DNA of 35,442 nucleotides from assembly GCA_020029475.1 (NCBI GenBank), contig JAIBJG010000010.1, forward strand, positions 1 through 35,442, in the 5' to 3' direction. Shown in pieces: positions 23,928 to 32,284 of the stretch. Made by a program: the position numbers and the translations under genes. The DNA is from Methanobacteriota archaeon. Lineage in GTDB: Archaea; Thermoplasmatota; Thermoplasmata; RBG-16-68-12. Below the pieces are notes generated by a model. The model was given only the letters and a program-made list of their open reading frames with translations, did no database searches and was not told the DNA's origin. Numbering within the stretch: the stretch's first letter is position 1; every line of letters begins with the position of its first letter.

Positions 23928-24662
23928 ATGATCGAGGGCGTGACGTTCGACTGGTGGAACACCCTGGCGATGAGCTCGCCGGAGCAGGACCGGAGGTTGC
24001 GGGACCTCCGGATGGAGAGGCTCGCGCCGTCCCTGTCCCGGCTCCCCCGACCCCCCACCCGGGAGGCGCTCCTCCTGGCGTACGACCGCCAGACGGAGAT
24101 CCTCTCGGAGGCCTGGGGGCGGGGCGTGGACCTGAACCGGTCGGAGCAGATCGCGACGTTCTTCCGGCTCGCCGGCCTCGACGGGCAGGCTCCCGCACTT
24201 TTCGAGGCGGCCGTGGAGGCGTTCGGCGGGGCTCTCCTCGAGATCCCGCCGGCCCTCTTCCCTCATGTCTCGGAGACCCTCGACCATCTCAAGCGGGAGG
24301 GCTATCAGGTGGGGCTCGTCTCGAACACGGGCCGCACGTGGGGCCGCTACCTTCGGCGGCTCCAGGACCGCCTCGGGATCGGGAAGTACTTCGACGCGCG
24401 CGTCTTCTCCGACGAGATCGGGATCCGAAAACCGGAGGCGGGAATCTTCGACGTCGCGCTCTCGAACCTCGGACTCCGGCCGGACCGCGTGGTCCACGTC
24501 GGCGACGACGTGACCGCGGACGTCGCGGGGGCGAAGGCCCACGGGATGCGGGCGATCTGGTTCAACACGGGGTTCTGGCGGGACGCGAGGACGGACAAGG
24601 CGGACGCGGAGATCGCGGATCACGCGGACCTCCCGGCGATCCTCCGGAGGTGGCGGGCGTGA
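23928..24662 (+). CDS. HAD-superfamily hydrolase
   Basis: A 244-residue haloacid-dehalogenase-like phosphatase candidate. Motif I is FDWWNTL: the nucleophile D8 is present, but the usual second Asp (D-x-D) is Trp, a variant seen in a subset of HAD proteins, so classic phosphatase chemistry is uncertain. Motif II is LVSNTG. KPEAGIFDVAL supplies the motif III Lys and HVGDDVTADVAGAKAHGM supplies motif IV. A helical cap lies between about residues 18 and 105. It starts at ATG 23928 behind GGGGCGGG and ends by overlapping the next start (GTGA, 24659-24662), so the decarboxylase is translationally coupled to it. The substrate is unknown. Confidence 0.85.
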   Translation: MIEGVTFDWWNTLAMSSPEQDRRLRDLRMERLAPSLSRLPRPPTREALLLAYDRQTEILSEAWGRGVDLNRSEQIATFFRLAGLDGQAPALFEAAVEAFGGALLEIPPALFPHVSETLDHLKREGYQVGLVSNTGRTWGRYLRRLQDRLGIGKYFDARVFSDEIGIRKPEAGIFDVALSNLGLRPDRVVHVGDDVTADVAGAKAHGMRAIWFNTGFWRDARTDKADAEIADHADLPAILRRWRA

Positions 24663-25618
24663 AGGCGTCCGCGGTCGCCCATCCCATCCAGGGGCTGATC
24701 AAGTACCACGGCCTCGCGGACCCGATCCTCCGCCTCCCGTACCACGATTCCATCAGCGTGTGCACCGCGCCCCTCACGACCCGCACCACGGTGGAGTTCG
24801 GGGAATTCCCCAGGGACACCGCGACGATCGACGGCCGTCCCGTTGGGGGTCACGAGATGGAGCGGATCCTCTCCGTTGTGGAGCCCGTCCGTGCGCGGGC
24901 GAAGACGCGGGCGAGGTTCCGGATGGCCTCGACGAACGACTTCCCGTCCAACGTGGGCCTAGGCGCGAGCGCGTCCGGGTTCGCGGCCCTCGCCCTCGCG
25001 TCCGCCGCGGCGGCCGGACTGGACCTCGATCTCCAGGACCTCTCTCGGATCGCGAGACGCGGCGCGGGCTCCGCGGCCCGCGCCGTCACCGGAGGGTTCA
25101 GCAAGTGGAAGATGGGGGTCGCGGACGAGGACTCGTTCTCCGTCCAGCTCGCGGGGACGGATCTCCAGCTCGCGATCGTGATCGCCCTCGTCCCCGCATA
25201 CAAGGAGACGGAGGACGCCCACCGGGAGGCGACGACCTCCCCGTTCTTCCACGCCCGCCTCGCGGAGATGCCCCGGCTCATCGCGGAGATGGAGCTCGCG
25301 ATCCGGAGGCGGGAGGTCCGCACGGTGTGCGCGCTCGCGGAGCGGGACACCCTGATGCTCCACGGGATCACGATGACGGGGGCGGGGGAGATGGTCCTCT
25401 GGAGGCCGGACACCCTGCGGGTGATCCTTGCCGTGAAGAAGATGCGGGAGGAGGGGTTCCCCGCCTTCTTCTCGATCGACACGGGCGCGACGGTCTATGT
25501 GAACGCGCCCCCGGACCGGGGCGACGAGGTGGAGTCCCGGATCAAGGAGCTCGGCGTCGAGACGATCCGCTGCTCCGTGGGGGGACCCGCCCGGCTCGTG
25601 GACGACCATCTCTTCTGA
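24659..25618 (+). CDS. mvaD: Mevalonate-pathway decarboxylase, probably phosphomevalonate decarboxylase
   Basis: A 319-residue GHMP-fold protein of the diphosphomevalonate decarboxylase family. STNDFPSNVGLGASASGFAAL (91-111) is the phosphate-binding region and D274 in FFSIDTGATV matches the catalytic Asp. RRGAGSAARAVTGGFSKW also matches. The N terminus AHPIQGLIKYHGL, with YHG where classic enzymes have YWGK, is like what I recall of haloarchaeal phosphomevalonate decarboxylases, which make isopentenyl phosphate. The isopentenyl phosphate kinase at 13514 is the enzyme such a product requires. A Thermoplasma-type bisphosphate decarboxylase is the main alternative. GTG 24659 overlaps the HAD stop and has GGAGGTGG at good spacing. 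Confidence 0.87.
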   Translation: MKASAVAHPIQGLIKYHGLADPILRLPYHDSISVCTAPLTTRTTVEFGEFPRDTATIDGRPVGGHEMERILSVVEPVRARAKTRARFRMASTNDFPSNVGLGASASGFAALALASAAAAGLDLDLQDLSRIARRGAGSAARAVTGGFSKWKMGVADEDSFSVQLAGTDLQLAIVIALVPAYKETEDAHREATTSPFFHARLAEMPRLIAEMELAIRRREVRTVCALAERDTLMLHGITMTGAGEMVLWRPDTLRVILAVKKMREEGFPAFFSIDTGATVYVNAPPDRGDEVESRIKELGVETIRCSVGGPARLVDDHLF

Positions 25619-25669
25619 CCCGCCGCCGAGACGAACGCTTTTCTACCCGCCGGACCGTTCCCTCCCGCG

Positions 25670-26299
25670 ATGCGGATCATCATGCTCGGTCCCCCGGGGG
25701 CGGGAAAAGGGACCCAGGCCGTGAAGCTCGCGGAGAGGCTCGGGGTCCCCCACATCTCCACGGGGGACATCCTCCGACACGAGGTCGCGAAGAAGACGAA
25801 GCTCGGCCAGGCCGCGCACAAGTACATGGCCGCTGGGAAGCTCGTCCCGGACGACCTCGTGATCGAGATGACCCTGAAGCGTCTGAAGGCGCCGGACGCG
25901 AGGAAGGGGTTCATCCTCGACGGGTACCCGCGCACCCTCCCCCAGGCGCAGGCGCTGGACAAGGCGGCGAAGATCGATGCGGTGGTCAACCTGTTCCTGG
26001 ACCCGGAGGACCTCGTGAAGCGGTCCACGGGCCGATGGGTGTGCCCGAACTGCGACGCCGTGTACCATGTGCTCACGAACCCGCCCGCGAAGAGGGGCGT
26101 TTGCGACAAGTGCGGGTCCGCGCTCGTCCAGCGGGAGGACGACACGGAGAAGGTGGTGCGGGCCCGGATCAGGACGTACGACGACCTCACCGAGCCGCTC
26201 GCGGCCCACTACCGGGCGAAGGGGATCCTCCGGGACGTGTACGCGAGCGGGCACATCGAGGAGGTCCACCAGCGGATACTCGAGGCCCTCCGGAAGTAG
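25670..26299 (+). CDS. adk: Adenylate kinase, zinc-lid type
   Basis: Interconverts ATP plus AMP and 2 ADP. This is the long bacterial-style form with a LID zinc site rather than the trimeric archaeal AdkA type. It has 209 residues. The P-loop is GPPGAGKGT (7-15), ISTGDILR and FILDGYPRTLPQAQAL (81-96) contact AMP, and the LID carries C125, C128, C145 and C148 (VCPNC, VCDKC). RARIRTYDD and Y-x2-KGILRDV follow. A CTTTTCTAC element (25638-25646) lies 24-32 bases before ATG 25670, so the transcript is probably leaderless and separate from the decarboxylase 51 bases upstream. Confidence 0.96.
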   Translation: MRIIMLGPPGAGKGTQAVKLAERLGVPHISTGDILRHEVAKKTKLGQAAHKYMAAGKLVPDDLVIEMTLKRLKAPDARKGFILDGYPRTLPQAQALDKAAKIDAVVNLFLDPEDLVKRSTGRWVCPNCDAVYHVLTNPPAKRGVCDKCGSALVQREDDTEKVVRARIRTYDDLTEPLAAHYRAKGILRDVYASGHIEEVHQRILEALRK

Positions 26300-26363
26300 G
26301 CGCGGTGGGCGCGACCGGGCACCAACCCTTATTATCGGGCAATCGGATGGCATCCCGTACTCC

Positions 26364-26663
26364 ATGGAAGACGTCCCGTGGCGGGTCCTGAACCTCGTCG
26401 CGAAGCGCGGCTACATCGGGGCGACCCGCGAGGACTTCTTCCGGGAGATCCGCGGCGTGACGTACGACGACCTCGAGAAGGCGATCCTCGAGCTGGAGAA
26501 GGGCGGATACGTGACCCTGGAATGGCTCGCGGACAGCCGGTTCCTCCTCACGATCACGGAGAAGGGGTCCGTGGAGGTGAAGGGCGAGTACGAACGCCGG
26601 CTGAAGACGTACAACGAGCGGCTCACGAGCCAGCAATCGAAGGCGGGTCTCGACAAGGTCTGA
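26364..26663 (+). CDS. Small winged-helix-like protein
   Basis: A 99-residue protein with the pattern of an archaeal winged helix: helix (WRVLNLVAKRG), a second helix pair (TREDFFREIRGVTYDDLEKAILELEKGG) ending in a wing-like strand pair (YVTLEWLADSRFLLTITEKG), then a charged C-terminal helix (VKGEYERRLKTYNERL) that could dimerise. The ITEKG ending of the wing is typical of such domains. The ATG at 26364 is supported by CTTATTATC (26328-26336) 28-36 bases upstream. The target is unknown. It lies between adk and the tRNA gene on the same strand. Confidence 0.75.
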   Translation: MEDVPWRVLNLVAKRGYIGATREDFFREIRGVTYDDLEKAILELEKGGYVTLEWLADSRFLLTITEKGSVEVKGEYERRLKTYNERLTSQQSKAGLDKV

Positions 26664-26687
26664 CCTGCGGGCTCCCGACAGATAGGG

Positions 26688-26692
26688 TTAAG
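26688..26692 (+). promoter_or_regulatory. TATA element of tRNA-Arg
   Basis: TTAAG within GGGTTAAGCG, about 27-31 bases before the mature 5' end of the tRNA at 26719, in GC-rich surroundings. Confidence 0.45.
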
Positions 26693-26718
26693 CGAGGGCG
26701 GGGTCTGTTGGCGGGCGC

Positions 26719-26792
26719 GCCCCCGTAGGCTAGTTTGGACAGACTGCGGGCTTGCGGAGCCTGTGACCTGGGTTCGAATCCCAGCGGGGGCG
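26719..26792 (+). tRNA. tRNA-Arg (anticodon GCG)
   Basis: A full cloverleaf can be drawn. The acceptor GCCCCCG (26719-26725) pairs with CGGGGGC (26785-26791), with discriminator G. The anticodon stem CGGGC (26747-26751) pairs with GCCTG (26759-26763) around loop TTGCGGA, giving anticodon GCG. The T-arm is CTGGG / TTCGAAT / CCCAG (26768-26784). The D-loop has GG followed by A (A20), and C35 is present; both are arginine identity features. The D-stem is weak (GGCT with GACT: one C-A mismatch and two G-U pairs). CCA is not encoded and there is no intron. It would read CGC codons. Confidence 0.85.
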
Positions 26793-26817
26793 TCCCTCGT
26801 GGAGGACTTGACGGACG

Positions 26818-27615
26818 ATGGGGCGGCGGAAGGCGGCGCGCCGGTCGGAGTCGCGGGAGAAGACCGCGTCCGAGCGGCTCCTGGAGATCTTCGAGGTCCT
26901 GCCGGGGCTGTACAGCGAGAAGCATCTGTTCCCCCTGATGCCGGAGGAGGACGAGTTCGTCCACCGGCTCCTGGACCGGCTCGTGGAGCGGAAGGTGCTC
27001 CAGAGGGAGACCGTGCACGGCCAGGCCGCGTACTGGGACCCCGCCCACGGCTTCGACCCGAGGCGGGGGGTCCTGCGGACCCTCGGGATCCTGCCCCTGA
27101 ACGTCCCGCTGAACAAGGCCGCGCGCAGGGCGCGGGCCGCGCTCGAGCGGAAGATCCTCCGGCTCCGGGAGGAGGTCGGGGGCCACGAGTTCTCGTACCT
27201 CCCGCTGTGGCGGGTCCCCGCCGAGGTGCAGCGCGGCCCCCAGCGGATCGGGAGGGACTTCTACGTGCAGGGCGTGAACCGGAAGCTCGCGGTCCTTCAC
27301 GGGGGCCGCCTCACGTTCCGCCATGTCGTCCCGGGGCCCGCGTGGAACGTCAATCCCCTCGTATCCCCCGCGAAGATCGAACGGGTTCCCGCCGAGAAGG
27401 TGCGCGAGGACATCCGGCCCGTGCGGGTGGCACCGGACCAGGCTGCGGAGATCGTGCGACGAGGGGTCGGTGCGAAGCCGAATCCGGATCGCGTGGAGCT
27501 GGTGCTCCTCCCGATGTGGCGGTTCGAGATCAAGCACCGGGAGGAGAAGGGGCGCCGTCCCCGCCACATCTGGATCGACGGCACCTTCGGGTCCGTGTTC
27601 CGGGACTCCACGTGA
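26818..27615 (+). CDS. Uncharacterised protein with N-terminal helical domain
   Basis: A 265-residue protein I do not recognise. It has a basic N terminus (MGRRKAARRSESREK), a probable winged-helix region (about 18-75: SERLLEIFEVLPGLY ... FVHRLLDRLVERKVLQRETVHGQAAYWD), a long basic helix (about 100-120: AARRARAALERKILRLREE), then beta-rich segments with aromatic pairs (YLPLWRVPAEV, VLLPMWRFEIKHRE) ending RHIWIDGTFGSVF. The two W-R-(V/F)-(P/E) segments look like an internal duplication. There are no signal peptide, membrane span or nucleotide-binding motif. GTGGAGG lies 12 bases or more before ATG 26818. It starts 25 bases after the tRNA and ends 6 bases from the convergent topoisomerase VI A gene. 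Confidence 0.7.
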   Translation: MGRRKAARRSESREKTASERLLEIFEVLPGLYSEKHLFPLMPEEDEFVHRLLDRLVERKVLQRETVHGQAAYWDPAHGFDPRRGVLRTLGILPLNVPLNKAARRARAALERKILRLREEVGGHEFSYLPLWRVPAEVQRGPQRIGRDFYVQGVNRKLAVLHGGRLTFRHVVPGPAWNVNPLVSPAKIERVPAEKVREDIRPVRVAPDQAAEIVRRGVGAKPNPDRVELVLLPMWRFEIKHREEKGRRPRHIWIDGTFGSVFRDST

Positions 27616-27621
27616 CGGAAC

Positions 27622-28719
27622 CTACATCAGGCCGATCTCGCCGAGCTTCTCCGGGAGGTACGTGTCCGTCACGTAGTCCAGCCCGTACTTCGCGAGGGCC
27701 TGCTGCTCCGCCTTCTTGTTCAGCTGGAGCATTGCGTTGATTTCCGTCCGCCAGAACTCCGTCGCGAACCGCGGGTCGGACAGCTCCGCGTTCAGAGCAC
27801 CTATGTCCCGCGGCGTCAGGACGTCCGTTGGGAGCTGGTAATTCATGATGTCAGAAGCGGTGACCCCAACGAATTCCGCGGTTGGTGTTGCCAGGAACTC
27901 GGAAATGTGCGCGGTCTTAATCGCGCCGTACGCCACGGACGCGTGAATCCGGAACGACCACGGATCTCCGTCTGTGTAGGTCGCGACCTGGAGTTTCAGC
28001 TCCTCGTTCAGTCGCTTCAGAAGTCGTCTTGTGGAACGCGAGGGCTGCCCCTTCAGGTGGACGAGGATGCACTTCGCGTCCTCGTCGAACCCGTTCTCCA
28101 CGAGCCGGTCGAACATGCCGCCCGTCTCGATCGCAAGGACGAACTTCGCGTCCGCGCTCCGGAGCTTCACCTTTTCCTTCTCCACGTTGTACGGGATCGT
28201 GTACCCTGCGTCGCCGACATCGTCGCGGCAGTTGATCCGCCGGCGCTCGCCGTTGCGGGTGATCTCCTCGATCGTGAGGTTCCCGATCACGCTCGCCCCG
28301 CTCTCCTCCGGGCGGAGTTTGAAGTCCTCCCGCATCAGGGCGGTCACGACCTCGAGGTCCTCCGCCAGGAGGTTCGATTCGTCCTGGCTGTGGAACTTCG
28401 CGAGGTCCCACCCCTCGGAGATGTAGTACATCTCCCTCAGCGTCGACGACTTGCTCTGGTTGATCATGTCCCGGATGAAGTCCAGGACGTACATCGTCCG
28501 GAGGAGCATCAGCGCCCCCTTCATCTTCTTCGCGGAGCGGACGCCCGTGAGCTTCCCGTACTTCCACACGGAGTGCTTCGGGTCGAACCGGATGTTCGCC
28601 TTCGTCCGGAGCGGGATCTTCATCTTCGGGATCTGGCCCCCCTTCAGCTCGTCGTAGATTTCCTCCGCAATCGCGTAGAGCTGCTGGACCGCCTTGTTCG
28701 CGCCCTCCGGCTCAGTCAT
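27622..28719 (-). CDS. top6A: DNA topoisomerase VI subunit A (Spo11 homolog)
   Basis: The DNA-cleaving subunit of the type IIB topoisomerase, which makes double-strand breaks with two-base overhangs during decatenation and relaxation. It has 365 residues. The catalytic tyrosine lies in [10 protein letters not shown] (Y98-Y99; by alignment to Spo11 RDIFY, Y99 is the nucleophile). Toprim residues are E198 (AIETGGM) and D250/D252 ([11 protein letters not shown]). The N-terminal [12 protein letters not shown] and the C-terminal [15 protein letters not shown] are family-typical. Its ATG lies 8 bases inside the end of the B-subunit gene, so the two are translated together. Possession of topo VI argues against the order Thermoplasmatales, which I recall as relying on gyrase. 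Confidence 0.97.
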   Translation of the reverse strand: MTEPEGANKAVQQLYAIAEEIYDELKGGQIPKMKIPLRTKANIRFDPKHSVWKYGKLTGVRSAKKMKGALMLLRTMYVLDFIRDMINQSKSSTLREMYYISEGWDLAKFHSQDESNLLAEDLEVVTALMREDFKLRPEESGASVIGNLTIEEITRNGERRRINCRDDVGDAGYTIPYNVEKEKVKLRSADAKFVLAIETGGMFDRLVENGFDEDAKCILVHLKGQPSRSTRRLLKRLNEELKLQVATYTDGDPWSFRIHASVAYGAIKTAHISEFLATPTAEFVGVTASDIMNYQLPTDVLTPRDIGALNAELSDPRFATEFWRTEINAMLQLNKKAEQQALAKYGLDYVTDTYLPEKLGEIGLM

Positions 28720-30703
28720 CCTCGAGCACCTCCTCTGTCTCGTCGTAGTCGATCTCGCCCTCGTCCTCCTCGGGCGGCGGGGCCTCCCCGGCCTCCTCGA
28801 ACTCCGCGTATTCGAGCTCCCAGTCTCCGGGCAGCGGCTCCGCGCCGATCACGAGCTCGGGGCTGACCCCGCTCACGTACAGCTCGGACTCGTCGTACTC
28901 CTCTTTGTCCAAGGCGAGGAGCTCGATCGTGACGGTCCCCTTCTCCACGGAGTTGATTCGCTTCAGCTCCCACGTGACTTTCCCATCGTCGCGGACCTCT
29001 TTCGGTTTCGGGTCGACGGCCCCCAGCTTCGCGCTCCTCGGGAGGAGCGCGTGGAGGTTGAACTTCTTCCCCGCGGACGTAAAGTTGTGCAGGTCGATCG
29101 TCACCGTGTGCTTCTTCGCCTTCGCGTCGTACGCGATCGCCTCTTCGATCCAGATGACGCCCATGATCTTCGTCACGGTCGCGTCGAGGTTCGGCACCTT
29201 CTTCCCGACGATCTTCGCGGACTTTTCCGCGATCTTCGGCAGGATCCTCTGGACGATGTCGAACTTCTCCCGGGTCTTCGCGCGGCGGGCCTTCTTCGTG
29301 AGGTGGGTCTTGAGCCGGCGCCCGCACTCCTTCAGCGCGAGGTCGATCTCCTCCATGATTTCGGGGATGGATGCGACGGCCTCTTTCGCCTCCGACGTGT
29401 ACGGGACCTTCACGCTCCCCACGTGGACGAGGATGATCGCGGGCCCGTACGGGAGGCCTTCTCCGCCCCGCTGCTCGAGGCCGTAACGCCGCCAGTCCAC
29501 GGATTGCACGGCCTGCGTGATGGCACACGCGCCCGCCTGGTACAGGAGGGGGACGCGGTTTGCGAACCGGAGGACATCAACGGGTTGATCCGGCGGGAGG
29601 TCCCCGCCGTAGACGATCCCGACCTCGATCTGGAACGGGTTCCCCTGCCACACCACGGGGTCTCGGGTCAGGGGCGGTGAAAAGAACTCTGGCTTCAGGG
29701 CCCCCAGGACGTTCTTCAGCCCCTTCTTGATCAGCTTTTCGCCAATCGGGGAGAGGCAGTCCGTCGACGGAGCCATGATCTTCACCTCCTTGATCGCGTC
29801 CAGGATGGCCTTGACTTCCTGGAGATCCAGCGACTTGGGTTTCATCTCCGGAGGCACACCCGCCTTCTCGCAAATCTCCTTCGCGACGCGGGCGGAGATC
29901 CTGGAGAACTCCTCCGCGAGAAACGCGCTGAGCTTGTACGACTTCGTCTCCTTCGCCATCGCGAGGAACGTGCCGAGTTCGATTCCGTACGGATGGGGCT
30001 TGATCTCCACGGTCTTCGGCGGGAGTTCCTCCGTCACGCGCTCGAAGACGATGGGCTCGCCCTCCGGCGGAAGATACGTAATCCGGGCATGCGGGTTTAC
30101 AATCGCGGTCGCCTTCAGATACTCGAATGGGCTTTGCTTTCCCGTTACGTAGCGGCTCTTGAGCGGAATCTCGACCCGGGTACCGTGGGGCTTGTCCCAT
30201 GCGACGAAATCCTCCTTCTGGATACTGGGCCGGTTCCGGCGGATATCGATGATTAGGTCCACCTCGTACGCGACATCCATCTCGGCGGGTCTGGAGCGGA
30301 TGCGGGTGGGCTTGCCGGTCGTCGTCTGTCCGTAGAGAATTGCGCCGCTTACCCCGATGCCTTGTTGGCCTCTTTTCTGAGCGAGGACGTGAAACCGGGA
30401 GCCGTAAAGGAGACGACCGAATACGTTTGCGACCTCCTTCTTCACAATTCCTGGCCCGTTGTCCTCCGCCGCGACGAGGAACTCGTCCTTCCCCGACTTC
30501 TGGATCGAGACGCTCACATCAGGAAGAATGCCGGCATCCTCGCACGCGTCGAGCGAGTTCTCGCACAGCTCTTTCACGACCGTGAGCAGGGCCTTCGTCG
30601 GCGAGTCGTATCCGAGAATCTGTTTGTTCCGCTCGAAGAACTCAGAGATGGAAATCTCGCGCTGCTTCTTCGCGAGCTCCTCTGCGATGGAAATGGACGG
30701 CAC
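28712..30703 (-). CDS. top6B: DNA topoisomerase VI subunit B (GHKL ATPase)
   Basis: The ATP-dependent clamp subunit, 663 residues. GHKL motifs are in place: N49 in [11 protein letters not shown]81-G85 in EDNGPGI, and the glycine-rich lid [11 protein letters not shown] (111-121). The helix-two-turn-helix region and the transducer domain with its switch-Lys region follow, and [19 protein letters not shown] is a usual transducer segment. The last about 30 residues are almost all acidic ([20 protein letters not shown]), a long tail that may contact basic partners. The start is GTG 30703, reached from a TATA element GCTTAAATC (complement, about 30741-30749) about 40 bases upstream. It is upstream of, and overlaps, top6A. 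Confidence 0.97.
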   Translation of the reverse strand: MPSISIAEELAKKQREISISEFFERNKQILGYDSPTKALLTVVKELCENSLDACEDAGILPDVSVSIQKSGKDEFLVAAEDNGPGIVKKEVANVFGRLLYGSRFHVLAQKRGQQGIGVSGAILYGQTTTGKPTRIRSRPAEMDVAYEVDLIIDIRRNRPSIQKEDFVAWDKPHGTRVEIPLKSRYVTGKQSPFEYLKATAIVNPHARITYLPPEGEPIVFERVTEELPPKTVEIKPHPYGIELGTFLAMAKETKSYKLSAFLAEEFSRISARVAKEICEKAGVPPEMKPKSLDLQEVKAILDAIKEVKIMAPSTDCLSPIGEKLIKKGLKNVLGALKPEFFSPPLTRDPVVWQGNPFQIEVGIVYGGDLPPDQPVDVLRFANRVPLLYQAGACAITQAVQSVDWRRYGLEQRGGEGLPYGPAIILVHVGSVKVPYTSEAKEAVASIPEIMEEIDLALKECGRRLKTHLTKKARRAKTREKFDIVQRILPKIAEKSAKIVGKKVPNLDATVTKIMGVIWIEEAIAYDAKAKKHTVTIDLHNFTSAGKKFNLHALLPRSAKLGAVDPKPKEVRDDGKVTWELKRINSVEKGTVTIELLALDKEEYDESELYVSGVSPELVIGAEPLPGDWELEYAEFEEAGEAPPPEEDEGEIDYDETEEVLEDD

Positions 30704-30740
30704 GTTATCCCATCCCTAGGCCGCGACAACCGACGGGCCG

Positions 30741-30750
30741 GATTTAAGCA
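30741..30750 (-). promoter_or_regulatory. TATA element of the topoisomerase VI operon
   Basis: TGCTTAAATC on the complement, about 38-47 bases before the GTG start of top6B. It predicts a short leader of about 15 bases, unlike the leaderless arrangement of most neighbours. Confidence 0.45.
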
Positions 30751-30815
30751 TAGCGTACTTTAGCACGGAACGGGTCAAGGGTGTTTTCCTCCGGTTATCA
30801 CAGACGGCCATGGGG

Positions 30816-31226
30816 CTATCGGGGGGAGGTCTCCGAAACGGCGGTGTGCACCGCCCGCCACCGCCACAGGTGGACGACCCCCGCGCCGAGGAGGGCGCCC
30901 GCCGCGTCCGCTGCGAAGTCCGTCGCATCCCCTCGGCGTCCGGGCACGAGGGTCTGGTGGAACTCGTCCAACGCCGCGTAGAGGGTGGCTGCGAGGAACC
31001 CCACGACCGCGGCTCGGGAGGAAATCCGCGGCGAAGGCGTGGACGCGACCGCGAGGGTGAGGAGGAGCGCGAACCCCGCGTACTCCGCGACGTGAAGGAC
31101 CTTGTCGCCGGCGAGGGCCAACGCCTCTTCCCCGGGCGCAGGGACGGGCTGGGAGGAGAGGACGAAAATGGTGGCCCCGTACGCGATCGCAACGACCCAG
31201 AGGAGGGCGGACCTACGGCTTCGCAT
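30816..31226 (-). CDS. VanZ-like membrane protein
   Basis: A 136-residue protein of the VanZ-like family, named for a teicoplanin-resistance accessory protein but widespread with unclear function. The family pattern is complete: FVLSSQPVP after the first span, DKVLHVAEYAGFALLL, LYAALDEFHQTLVPGRRGDATDFAADAAGALLGA. Four membrane spans are likely (about 8-24, 45-62, 70-88, 103-122). It overlaps the upstream membrane-protein gene by 14 bases (start ATG 31224-31226, upstream stop 31213-31215), so the two are co-transcribed. Drug resistance should not be inferred. Confidence 0.88.
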   Translation of the reverse strand: MRSRRSALLWVVAIAYGATIFVLSSQPVPAPGEEALALAGDKVLHVAEYAGFALLLTLAVASTPSPRISSRAAVVGFLAATLYAALDEFHQTLVPGRRGDATDFAADAAGALLGAGVVHLWRWRAVHTAVSETSPR

Positions 31227-32181
31227 CCCCGCCCTCGTCCGCCTCAGATTTTTCGTCTGCGGACTCCTCCGCGGGCTCCTTCGACTTCGACACGGTCCCC
31301 GGCGCCTCCTCGAACACGGCCCCGCACTTCGGACACTTCACGGCGGCCGCAGGGACGTCCGCCCCGCAGTTCGTGCACATGAAGCCGGTGTCCGTCTCCG
31401 CCTCCGTCGCCATCCCGAGCCGCTGGCGCTCAATCCGGGCGCGGGTCGTCCACCAAAACAGCATCAGGAGGATGAAGTACAGGGACATCGGCAGGATGAG
31501 CGCGAAGACGCCGTAGTACAGGGAGAAGCCGTAGAAGGTCCCGTACCCGGCGGTGATCGGCCCGACCTGCCACGGGCTCTCGAACCAGTCCGTCGAGCTT
31601 CCGTTCCGGACCGTGACGAAGAACCAGAAGATGTAGATGTGATCCCCGACGGGGACCGTGTAGTTGTACGCCTTCCCGTCCGCGAGGTTCGAGTCGCTGG
31701 ACACCGGGGTCATGTTGAACGGCGTCGTCACACCGTCGACCGTCGTGAGGTTCACCCACACCGCGTAGTTCGAGGGGTTTCCGCCCCCCGGGACGGCGAT
31801 GTTCGCGAGGAACGTGTACGAGGCGCCCGGCGGGCCCCGCCCCGGCGTCACCGTCGCGTTCGACAGGGTGACGTTCCCCGCCCCCGTCGCCCGCACGGCG
31901 ATCGGGTCGTTCCCGGACAGGCTCTGCGCGAACAGGGCCGCGAAGATCAGCGCGGCGACGACGAAGATCACAGCCCCGTTCAGCGCGAGGTGCTTGATCC
32001 TCCGCTCCTTCAGCCAGTACGGCAGTGCGAACATCAGGACCGCGGAGAACAGGATCGAGAGGCAGCCGAGGTAGATGCCGTACATGGTGATGGCGGCGAC
32101 CATCAGACTGAGGACCGCGAGGTAGAAGATCCGGAAGTACGGGCTCTTCCTGAACCATAGGAGGGCCTCGAGCGGGCTCAC
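31213..32181 (-). CDS. Membrane protein with external beta domain and C-terminal zinc ribbon
   Basis: A 322-residue protein with three N-terminal membrane spans (about 17-37, 38-56, 67-87), an external Asn/Thr/Ser-rich beta domain of about 130 residues with several N-x-S/T glycosylation sequons (NVT, NAT, NLT, NMT, NYT, NGS), one more span (about 220-243, FALILPMSLYFILLMLFWW), and a cytoplasmic ribbon CTNC-x10-CPKC followed by an acidic Lys/Glu/Ser tail. I do not recognise a named family. The GTG start (32179-32181, complement) lies about 25 bases after an AT stretch, GGATAACTATTTAC (complement, about 32209-32222). It overlaps the VanZ-like gene downstream. Confidence 0.78.
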   Translation of the reverse strand: MSPLEALLWFRKSPYFRIFYLAVLSLMVAAITMYGIYLGCLSILFSAVLMFALPYWLKERRIKHLALNGAVIFVVAALIFAALFAQSLSGNDPIAVRATGAGNVTLSNATVTPGRGPPGASYTFLANIAVPGGGNPSNYAVWVNLTTVDGVTTPFNMTPVSSDSNLADGKAYNYTVPVGDHIYIFWFFVTVRNGSSTDWFESPWQVGPITAGYGTFYGFSLYYGVFALILPMSLYFILLMLFWWTTRARIERQRLGMATEAETDTGFMCTNCGADVPAAAVKCPKCGAVFEEAPGTVSKSKEPAEESADEKSEADEGGDAKP

Positions 32182-32284
32182 GAACCGTTCTCATCCGTCG
32201 TGCCCGTAAATAGTTATCCCGGATACGGTGGAGCGAGGGTTTACATAGAGCGGGCGGGGATGGGACGGACTCCTGCGTGACGCC

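Noticed and set aside
26752-26758. tRNA-Ala (anticodon TGC) reading of the same tRNA
   Set aside because: Shifting the anticodon loop by one breaks the anticodon stem (G-A and G-G pairs), and the acceptor lacks the G3-U70 pair of alanine tRNAs.
30816-31226. Glycopeptide resistance from the VanZ-like gene
   Set aside because: VanZ-like proteins are widespread with no proven role, no other van genes are present, and archaea lack the peptidoglycan target.
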